Under the pieces are notes generated by a model. It was not told the origin of the DNA and ran no database searches. It worked only from the letters and a program-made list of their open reading frames with translations. From CAZDBA01 sp964503615 (GTDB lineage Bacteria; Planctomycetota; Planctomycetia; Pirellulales; Pirellulaceae), in the NCBI GenBank assembly GCA_964503615.1, contig CAZDBA010000185.1, forward strand, positions 1 to 8,897: a DNA stretch of 8,897 bases, in the 5' to 3' direction. The translations under genes and the position numbers were made by a program. Below are positions 1 through 6,443 of the stretch, piece by piece; positions within the stretch are counted from its first letter, which is position 1; each line of letters opens with the position of its first letter.

Positions 1-1701
1 CTGACAACGACGGATTCCTACTATCTGGTAACGATGGTAGCAGCGTAAAAGCGACCAACATTGAGCAGATCGACTTTTTGTTCGACAGTACTTCATTCAC
101 TGCTGATGAAATAGCCTACCTTGGACAAATAGAAGCTCCAGTCGTTCCAGTTGAAGCTCCAGCCGAACCAGTTGCNNNNNNNNNNNNNNNNNNNNNNNNN
201 NNNNNNNNNNNNNNNNNNNNNNNNNNNNNNNNNNNNNNNNNNNNNNNNNNNNNNNNNNNNNNNNNNNNNNNNNNNTCCAGTTGTTCCAGTCGAAGCTCCA
301 GTTGTTCCAGTCGAAGCTCCAGTTGTTCCAGTCGAAGCTCCAGTTGTTCCAACCGTCCCAGTTGAAGCTCCAGTCGAACCGGTTGTTCCAGCCGTTCCAG
401 TCGAAGCTCCAGCCGAACCAGTTGCTAACCAGGTAATCGAAGGTACCTCTGGTAACGACGTTATTGACGGAACCGCTGGCAACGAAACCATCAGTGGTTT
501 AGATGGTGATGACCAACTTCAAGGGCTAGTCGGCGATGATTTTGTTAGCGGTGGAGACGGTAATGACATTGTCGAAGGCAACCCTGGCAATGACGTAGTC
601 GAAGGAGGTGCTGGAGACGATTTTGTATTCGGCGGCTCGGGCGATGATCTTGTTTTCGGTGGAGAAGGCAATGATATTCTCAATGGCGGAGCCGGTATTG
701 AAGAGACGCTTGATTCCAACATATTAGGCGGATCAGGTAACGACATTATTGATGGCGGAGAGGGATTCGACGTTCTACAGTTGGATGGAAACTCTGCCCA
801 ATACTCGGTAGAGGTAACTGACGGTGGATTTCTACTATCTGGCAACGGTACCGACGTAGATCCGACTAGCATAAATGCGACCAACATTGAGCAGATCGAC
901 TTTCTGTTCGACGGTACTTCATTCACTACTGAAGAGCTTTTAGCAAAAGCAGATGCTCCAGTTGCTGACGCACCAGTAGAACCCGTTGTTGAAGTACCAC
1001 CAGTTGTTGAAACTCCAGTTGCTCAACCCACCTATGTTGTGGAAGTGATCAACGGCACCAATACCGACTTCTTCGCCACGCCAGTTTGGTTTGGACTTCA
1101 CGATGGAAGCTTCGACCTCTTTGACGTCGGAAGTTCAGCAAGCAATGCACTGGAAGCGATTGCTGAAATCGGAGATACAAATCCACTGATTGCTGATTTC
1201 GAAGCCGCACCGGGCACACCGGGTGACATCAATGGATTGGTCGTGGGTGGAGCAACAGGCATTCCGCCGATTTCTCCTGGCGAAACGGGAACGGGATCGT
1301 TTACACCGATCAATCCCGCGAACTACCAGTTCTTTAGCTTTGCTTCAATGGTCATTCCATCCAACGACACATTCATTGGAAATGCCGATGCAATGGAATA
1401 CCAGATCTTTGATGACAACGGAAGCTTCCTCGGAACTAACGGCGTCTTCGAAATTCAAGTTACTAACATCTACGACGCTGGAACTGAAATCAACGACGGT
1501 TCGGTCAACGGTGGAGCAGCCTTTGTTGCGGGAGCTAATGAACTCGCCGGTGCCTCAGAAAACGGTGTTGTTACAAATGCAACAGATTTATCTGAGTTCC
1601 GAGGTGTCAATACACCTAACGGTTTGACCATTAACGATACGACATTGGGTGCTGGTGAATCGTTCGCCACCATTCGTATCATCGAAGTACCAGCCGTGTA
1701 A
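1..1701 (+). CDS. Modular RTX-type calcium-binding surface protein with C-terminal Spondin_N-like domain (5' partial, interrupted by assembly gap)
   Basis: The gene enters from the left edge and ends at TAA 1699-1701. Before the gap the frame starts at base 3 (GFLLSGN, then TNIEQIDFLFDSTSFT); after it codons start at 277. Both sides carry the same module, so I read one gene. Domains after the gap: Pro/Val/Glu/Ala linker (277-426); about nine consecutive nonapeptides of type GGxGxDxUx (about 436-700) and two more (about 727-765), which in RTX proteins fold into a calcium-binding beta-roll; a short module ending TNIEQIDFLFDGTSFT (about 770-940); a second Pro/Val linker (about 955-1029); and a Spondin_N-like domain (about 1030-1695) with HDGSFDLFDVG and ASMVIPSNDTFIG. 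Likely exported and calcium-stabilised, perhaps adhesive or structural (inference). The N-terminus and any signal peptide lie outside the window. No catalytic motif is visible. The Spondin_N assignment is from recalled family patterns. Confidence 0.85.
176..275. other. Assembly gap (100 N placeholder)
   Basis: Exactly 100 undetermined bases sit inside the Pro-rich linker of the RTX-type gene. For the flanking frames to join, the true length must be a multiple of three; 100 is not, so the number is a conventional filler. Near-identical repeats on both sides explain why assembly failed here. Confidence 0.97.
277..426 (+). repeat. Tandem PVVPVEA-type linker repeats
   Basis: Three exact 21-base units, each coding PVVPVEA, lie at 277-297, 298-318 and 319-339. 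Diverged units (PVVPTVPVEA, PVEPVVPAVPVEA, PAEPVA) follow to 426. The same repeat type is seen just before the gap (about 136-175), and a 23-base stretch is identical at 153-175 and 403-425. The units keep the frame and code for an extended, Pro-rich spacer between folded modules. Confidence 0.9.
817..938 (+). repeat. Second copy of a duplicated C-terminal RTX module (first copy at about 3-112)
   Basis: The stretch coding GFLLSGN ... TNIEQIDFLFDGTSFT repeats the start of the window. From 51 and 877 onward the two copies differ at only about three of the first 52 bases; further upstream they differ by a 12-base length change. The copies keep frame and are each followed by a Pro/Val linker, so the protein was built by module duplication. 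Confidence 0.85.
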
Positions 1702-1761
1702 TATTCGCCTTAGCTGTTGCTGAGTGAAATCTATCGGCCCAGCTGAACGAAAAAATCTCCC

Positions 1762-1812
1762 AAAGCGGAGCCCACCAAGACACAACTTGGTGGGCTACCG
1801 CTTTTTTCTTTT
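1762..1812 (+). terminator. Intrinsic terminator of the RTX-type gene
   Basis: The left arm 1762-1779 pairs with 1786-1804: 11 perfect pairs next to a 6-base loop (1780-1785), then 7 more pairs after a single bulged A (1797). A T-rich tail, six T, C, four T, covers 1802-1812. It lies 60 bp after the RTX-type stop and ahead of the symporter gene, so it separates the two plus-strand transcripts. Confidence 0.9.
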
Positions 1813-1839
1813 GGTACTTCCTTCCAGCTCCGCACGACC

Positions 1840-1848
1840 TGTTACAAT
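1840..1848 (+). promoter_or_regulatory. Candidate extended -10 promoter for the symporter gene
   Basis: TGTTACAAT matches the extended -10 form TGnTATAAT with one mismatch. It lies after the terminator and about 55 bp before the chosen ATG at 1904. No convincing -35 hexamer is found at normal spacing, which an extended -10 can tolerate. This is a pattern match only. Confidence 0.4.
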
Positions 1849-1903
1849 CAGCCTTTTAAAAATTTGCACCAACCCCCGCAATGTAACCAAAGAGACAGAC
1901 GAT

Positions 1904-3532
1904 ATGTTTAAAGCATGGCAACGAATCACGCTATGGAAGCGAGTCATTATTGGCATGTTGATCGGAGTAGCCATTGGGTTAACCCTGCGTTATGGCATCG
2001 GCCAGGAATATTCCATGTCGATTCCCAATTTTATGCCAGGCGCCGAAACGGACTCTATTCAGTTCAAGCCTTTCGATTTTGGGGTTTCGCTGTTCAAGCC
2101 GTTGGGTGATGCCTTCGTTCGGCTGATCAAGATGCTGGTGATCCCGCTGGTATTTACCACACTGGTTGCGGGAGTAACCGCGATGGGCGATCCAAAGAAA
2201 TTGGGCTCGTTGGGTTCGAAAACAATTGCGTTGTATCTGTTGACGACGCTGTTCGCGGTCAGCTTGGGCTTGGCGATCGGAACGATTGTCAAACCAGGCA
2301 AAGGTGTGAATTACCAAGCCAATCAGGGCAAAACGGTTGAAGAGATTCAGGAGATTCTCGAAGACGAAGAACAAGTCAAAGCAATCGCGATCGCAGAGTT
2401 TGACAAGGCGGATGAAAACGGAGACGGTGTCCAATCGGATGAACTCAAGAGCTTTCTTCCAGCATACTCGGCCGACCAAATCGAAGAAGCGATCTCGTCG
2501 CACGATACCGACAACGATCAAAAACTGAACCAAGCGGAATTCGATACGCTGTACGTTGAATCGTTAGAGCTACAGTTGGCGTCGGCCAAAGCCAAAGAGG
2601 CTGTAAATACAAAACTAAAAAAAGCGGCTGATTCGGGCGGGTTCGTTCAACGCCTGCTGGATATAATTCCGACGAATCCGGCTGCTGCACTTGCTGCCGG
2701 AGATGTGTTGCCCACAATCTTTTTCGCAATCATGGTTGGGATTGGTATTCTGGTTTGCGGCTCAGTCGCCGATCCCGTGAAGAACTTTTTCGAAGCCGCC
2801 GCCGAAGTCGTAATGCAAATTACGATGATGGTCATGGAACTCGCACCTTTGGGCGTTTTGGCTTTGATGGCGTGGGTTATGGCAACGCAGGGAATCGAAG
2901 TCCTGGTCAATCTCGGCTGGTTGGCGTTTGCTCTTTACCTGGCTTGTTTTCTTCAAATCGTGTTTGTCTATGGCGGTTTGATCGTTGGGCTGTTTTTGCG
3001 GTTGCCGTTGATTTCGTTTTTTCGCGGCGTGGCCGACGCGCAGGGCGTTGCTTTTTCGACAGCCTCTTCGAGTGCGACATTGCCAATGACGATCAACTGC
3101 GCAGAAAAAAATCTGGGCGTAAAGAAATCGGTGGCGAGTTCTGTTTTGCCGCTCGGTGCCACGATCAATATGGATGGAACGGCAATCTACTTGGGCTTAA
3201 TCGCATTGTTCGCAGCCCAAGCGGCGGGAATGGATTTGACTTGGACGCAATACGTGATGGTCGCCATGACGGCGACGTTGGTTTCGATCGGAGCTGCCGG
3301 GATACCGTCGGCTGGTCTGTTGTTGGCCGCGACTGTGTTGGATGTGATTGGAGTGACCGATGCTCAAGCGGTATTGGTTATCGCTTTTATCTTTCCCTTT
3401 GATCGATTGTTGGACATGATGCGAACCGTGACTAACGTGACAGGCGATATTGCAGTTGCATGCACCGTCGCCAAATGGGAAGGCGATTTGGACCCCGAGG
3501 TGTTTCGCGCACCGCCGGTCACGAAGTCTTAA
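1904..3532 (+). CDS. Dicarboxylate/amino acid:cation symporter (DAACS, glutamate transporter fold) with EF-hand insert
   Basis: A secondary transporter of the inner membrane, 542 residues; family members are usually about 400-440. Family marks: FVRLIKMLVIPLVF (about 71-84), DIIPTNPAAALAAGDVLPTI (about 253-272), hairpin HP1 ASSSATLP (387-394), NMDGT of TM7 (422-426), an HP2-like IPSAG segment, and TM8 with D504, R507, N511 and D515. The last four match GltPh D394, R397, N401 and D405; R507 argues for an acidic amino acid or dicarboxylate substrate, and the sodium-site Asp suggests cation coupling. The excess length lies between TM3 and TM4 (about 135-243) and carries two EF-hand-like loops beginning at D170 and D201, on the side expected to face the periplasm. 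ATG 1904 is chosen because homology begins there; the open frame reaches 1724 but that stretch contains the terminator. Only a weak AGAGA precedes the ATG. Exact substrate unknown. Confidence 0.93.
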   Translation: MFKAWQRITLWKRVIIGMLIGVAIGLTLRYGIGQEYSMSIPNFMPGAETDSIQFKPFDFGVSLFKPLGDAFVRLIKMLVIPLVFTTLVAGVTAMGDPKKLGSLGSKTIALYLLTTLFAVSLGLAIGTIVKPGKGVNYQANQGKTVEEIQEILEDEEQVKAIAIAEFDKADENGDGVQSDELKSFLPAYSADQIEEAISSHDTDNDQKLNQAEFDTLYVESLELQLASAKAKEAVNTKLKKAADSGGFVQRLLDIIPTNPAAALAAGDVLPTIFFAIMVGIGILVCGSVADPVKNFFEAAAEVVMQITMMVMELAPLGVLALMAWVMATQGIEVLVNLGWLAFALYLACFLQIVFVYGGLIVGLFLRLPLISFFRGVADAQGVAFSTASSSATLPMTINCAEKNLGVKKSVASSVLPLGATINMDGTAIYLGLIALFAAQAAGMDLTWTQYVMVAMTATLVSIGAAGIPSAGLLLAATVLDVIGVTDAQAVLVIAFIFPFDRLLDMMRTVTNVTGDIAVACTVAKWEGDLDPEVFRAPPVTKS

Positions 3533-3543
3533 ATCTCGTGAAA

Positions 3544-4659
3544 TTAGCCTACCGGTTTCAAGCGGGTCACCGCGCAAATCTGTTCGTATTCGGCAATGTG
3601 TGATTCGACAAAAGTGTCAACAGGCGAAAGGCGCTGGACATGCGATCGACCCTGCTCGGAAAGTTGTCGCGCGGCATCCGGTTGCTCGATCAAGTATTTC
3701 GTCCAGCGGGCGAATTCGTCTCTCGCGCCCAAATTAACGCCCAGACCAGTCGTCTGATGAACAATCAGGCTTTCGGTCTCTTCGCCCAACACGCTCACGA
3801 CTGGGACGCCAGCCGCCATCGCCGATAGCATTCCATTAGGTACTGACTTGTGTAAGTGCGAATGCCAAAACATATCGAGCGCCCCAATGATCTCAGTCGT
3901 GTCTTCAGGCAAGCCAATAAAGTGCACGTGGGCGGTTGCCTCTGTTGTGTGCAAAAACTGCTTTAGCCGCGAAAGTTGTGGCCCCTGCCCTATTAACAGG
4001 AAATGGATATCGTTTCGAATGCAGGTCAGCAGATCGGTGGCCCATATTAGATCTTTTAGTCGCATTGCCGGTACCAGCGGTGCGTAAGCGCCTACCAAAA
4101 TGGAATCGAATCCATATCGGTCAAGCAGTCGTTCTCTGGCGACTTTATTTGTTGGCCGAGTGGGAGCCGCTGGGGTAATTACGTTGATGCTTTCCGCATC
4201 GACTCCCGTTTCAATCAGTTTCTGCCGCGACGACTCGTGATTAGCCAACAAGTGAATTTCAGGACGTTGTCTGCGGGCTCGATCCCATAGCCTTTTTCCC
4301 AACATACTCAGGTTTTCAGGAGACGCATCAAAGTCAAAACCGTTGAAGCTAACCACCAGTGGAATCTGGTCACCGACTGCGGCACGCGCGAATGAACCGC
4401 CAGCCCAGTCGTGAACTATTTCTGGCCGGATCCCTTTTGCCAGTTTTCTTAGTTTCTTCCAGCCAAGCAGGTCGTGCTTTTGAATCTCGAGGTGGTGGAT
4501 GTGACAAAGCTTGGGAACCACGTAGGGCGAGGCTGGCGAATCATGGAGAATCGCAACGTGGATATCCCACCCTCGGTCAGCCAGTGCTCGCGCAAGAATG
4601 TTTGCCTGATGTGCGGGCCCCAGCGGAAACATCGTATCTAACACGAACAGAATGCGCAT
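3544..4659 (-). CDS. GT4-like glycosyltransferase with degenerate donor site (second of pair)
   Basis: A 371-residue GT-B protein. The N-terminal Rossmann half starts MRILFVLD and has HQANILARALADRGW (18-31). The C-terminal half has LKDLIWATDLL (201-211), FLLIGQGPQ (220-228) and SAMAAGVPVVSVLGEE (279-294). GT4 enzymes normally transfer a sugar from a nucleotide-sugar donor, here perhaps to an envelope or exported glycan (inference). Residues expected to hold the donor are replaced: the Arg of the GRL turn is P194, the Lys of the following KG/KR is M199, and the two Glu of the E-x7-E motif are K271 and S279. No signal peptide or membrane segment is seen. ATG 4659 begins two bases after the preceding gene's stop; an in-frame GTG (4665) overlapping that TGA and a TTG (4680) are alternatives. 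It ends 11 bp from the convergent symporter gene. The fold is secure; activity is uncertain. Confidence 0.85.
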   Translation of the reverse strand: MRILFVLDTMFPLGPAHQANILARALADRGWDIHVAILHDSPASPYVVPKLCHIHHLEIQKHDLLGWKKLRKLAKGIRPEIVHDWAGGSFARAAVGDQIPLVVSFNGFDFDASPENLSMLGKRLWDRARRQRPEIHLLANHESSRQKLIETGVDAESINVITPAAPTRPTNKVARERLLDRYGFDSILVGAYAPLVPAMRLKDLIWATDLLTCIRNDIHFLLIGQGPQLSRLKQFLHTTEATAHVHFIGLPEDTTEIIGALDMFWHSHLHKSVPNGMLSAMAAGVPVVSVLGEETESLIVHQTTGLGVNLGARDEFARWTKYLIEQPDAARQLSEQGRSHVQRLSPVDTFVESHIAEYEQICAVTRLKPVG

Positions 4660-4661
4660 GC

Positions 4662-5846
4662 TCACGGTATCGACTCGCAAGCAGAAGAAGGGGCATGATT
4701 GAGCTGGCCGTTCAACAAACCCAAATAGCTCGCGATCGTTGATTCGATTGCCAATTCGTTAGTTAATGACATCTTGGCTGCGTACCCGAATTCGTTTCGC
4801 AACTGAGGGTTCTGAATCAAGTCGATAATTGTGTTTGCCATGATTTCAGATTCCTGCTTCGGAATCACCTTGCCGCTGATTCCATCCCGGATTCGTCCGT
4901 CGAGATCGTTCGTAGTGATCGGGCATAGTCCACTGGCAATCGCTCGTGTCAGGAACGTCTGGCCAATTTCGCCACGCGAAGGATGTAAGTAAAGGTCAGC
5001 TGCATCGAATAGATCGTCCAAACAGTCGATATAGCCGGGTAGGATCGCAGAATAAACCAGATTCTCTTTCGTGATCTGGCTCCAAAGTTGTTTGCATTGC
5101 GGACCGTCGCCCATGATCCAAAGTCGTGCTTTGGGCATCTGAGCGGAAACTTTTTTCCAAGCTCTCACCAGATCAAATATTCCTGCGTCGCCGTTCAGCG
5201 GTGTACCGGTCACGACCAGCGGTTCGTCTCGTTCTATGGCAAACACAGGATGTGCCTCGCAAAGTGCCATCCGCGCGAGGCTTTGTTCGTTTTGCGTTTT
5301 TTGTTGCTCACCCACTCGTTTTGCTCCGTCGGGAACGACAACAAGATTGTCGTTTTCGACGCCGACTGCCACCAATCGCTCTCGCAAAACACTCGACGTA
5401 CATACGATAGCGTCGACCATGTTCAGAGCGTTAAGTGTTTTTTTGGTCAGGTTGTTGGCCCATAACGATTGGTGTCCAACCGAGTCGTCCAACCGCAGTA
5501 CGATTGAGGTGTTTGTTTTCGACAACGTTGCCACAACGGCGTCCAGACTTTCCTCTAATCCAAACAGCAAGACGCCATCGAAATTTCCACTGGCCAATCG
5601 TTTGGACAGTGCGCGATGAGAGCGAAAGTTGCCCCACGGCCCATTGGATGCTGAGGGTAGTCGCGTTACAGGAACGCCACGAAACGAAAACGACTTTGAC
5701 CAGCGATGCTCCCAGCGTGTCGTCAGGATCTCGACTTCATTTCCGAGTTCCCGAAAACCGATCGCTAAATCGGCCGCCACCATTTGGGGCATGCCAAAGA
5801 TCGGCCAAAATCGGGATGTGACGATCGCCAGTCGACGAGGTTTCAT
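4662..5846 (-). CDS. GT4-like glycosyltransferase with altered donor site (first of pair)
   Basis: A 394-residue GT-B protein. It starts MKPRRLAIVTSRFWPIFGMP with the open Rossmann half (ADLAIGFRELGNEVEILT, about 25-42). The C-terminal half has GIFDLVRAW (222-230), ARLWIMGDGPQ (240-250), DLYLHPSRGE (284-293) and AIASG (302-306). PSRGE supplies the first Glu of the E-x7-E motif (E293), but the second is R301. The Arg of the GRL turn reads GTPL (P216) and the usual Lys before G222 is A221. Role inferred as sugar transfer to an envelope or exported glycan; donor and acceptor unknown. ATG 5846 lies 12 bp after the hpt stop with no Shine-Dalgarno sequence. Its TGA (4664-4662) nearly touches the next glycosyltransferase, so the two are probably made together. 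No transmembrane segment is seen. Confidence 0.85.
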   Translation of the reverse strand: MKPRRLAIVTSRFWPIFGMPQMVAADLAIGFRELGNEVEILTTRWEHRWSKSFSFRGVPVTRLPSASNGPWGNFRSHRALSKRLASGNFDGVLLFGLEESLDAVVATLSKTNTSIVLRLDDSVGHQSLWANNLTKKTLNALNMVDAIVCTSSVLRERLVAVGVENDNLVVVPDGAKRVGEQQKTQNEQSLARMALCEAHPVFAIERDEPLVVTGTPLNGDAGIFDLVRAWKKVSAQMPKARLWIMGDGPQCKQLWSQITKENLVYSAILPGYIDCLDDLFDAADLYLHPSRGEIGQTFLTRAIASGLCPITTNDLDGRIRDGISGKVIPKQESEIMANTIIDLIQNPQLRNEFGYAAKMSLTNELAIESTIASYLGLLNGQLNHAPSSACESIP

Positions 5847-5858
5847 GGTTAAGACTTT

Positions 5859-6386
5859 TTAGGCATCAGACTGCTGCAAATCAGCGGGCTCAAGAACTCC
5901 GAGAAAGGGAAGGTTCCGGTATTCATCGTTATAATCGAGACCATAGCCAACCACAAATTCGTCCGGAATTTCGAAAGCGACGAAATCGGGACGAGATTGA
6001 ACCTGCTGGCAACCCGATTTTAAAAGCAACACCGCTGACTGAACGGATCTGGGACGGAATCCATTCATCAATGCGATTACTTTTTCCATCGTGTGCCCGG
6101 TGTCAAAGATATCATCGACCAGTAGAACGTCCCGATCAGTGATGTCCAGCATCATTTCCGAATTGATGGTCAATTCGCCACGCTGCGTTCCCGCGTAACT
6201 GCTGGTTTGCACAACGCCGACTCGCAGTGGCATATCCAGTTTGCGAATCACGTCGGCCAGAATGACGAGGCTGCCTGTCATGATTCCGATCACGGTCAAT
6301 GGCCGACCTTGATAAGCCTCGTTTAAGCGTTGAGCGAGTTCCTCAACACCCTGTCTCAACTCGTCTTCGTTTAAAAGAACTCTCAT
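5859..6386 (-). CDS. hpt: Hypoxanthine phosphoribosyltransferase
   Basis: A 175-residue cytoplasmic enzyme of purine salvage that joins hypoxanthine (and usually guanine) with PRPP to give IMP or GMP. The PRPP-binding motif VLLVDDIFDTGHTM spans 87-100 with the acidic pair D91/D92. SSY (62-64) lies in the mobile loop. The purine-binding Lys is K123, followed by DFVAFEIPDEFVVGYGLDYN (134-153), D151 and R157, aligning with human HPRT K165, D193 and R199. Length is typical for bacterial Hpt. ATG 6386 is the first possible start; an A-rich, Shine-Dalgarno-less leader precedes it. It lies 57 bp after trpE with no terminator between, and 12 bp before the first glycosyltransferase, so it is probably an internal operon gene. 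Guanine versus hypoxanthine preference cannot be read from the sequence. Confidence 0.95.
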   Translation of the reverse strand: MRVLLNEDELRQGVEELAQRLNEAYQGRPLTVIGIMTGSLVILADVIRKLDMPLRVGVVQTSSYAGTQRGELTINSEMMLDITDRDVLLVDDIFDTGHTMEKVIALMNGFRPRSVQSAVLLLKSGCQQVQSRPDFVAFEIPDEFVVGYGLDYNDEYRNLPFLGVLEPADLQQSDA

Positions 6387-6443
6387 TTTATGGTTTTTAT
6401 TTGTTGGTTTTGAATGGTTTACTTGTGGGACGTGGTCGATTTG

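Noticed and set aside
151..276. TTG start at 151 for the RTX-type gene
   Set aside because: It lies in a frame different from the real pre-gap coding frame and exists only because the gap is counted as 100 bases.
93..491. Minus-strand open frame rich in Thr/Gly/Ser/Ala across the linker repeats
   Set aside because: It is the antisense shadow of the PVEAP repeats, runs through the N gap, and its repeats only mirror the coding strand.
1724..1903. 60-residue N-terminal extension of the symporter
   Set aside because: It would read through the strong terminator at 1762-1812, and transporter homology begins at the ATG at 1904.
2755..3402. 215-residue plus-strand frame inside the symporter gene
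   Set aside because: It is an Arg-rich shadow frame of a well-supported membrane protein.
6391..6420. Three TGGTTT repeats between trpE and hpt as a regulatory array
   Set aside because: Spacing is irregular (14 and 10 bases) and the stretch is simply A/T-rich leader sequence.
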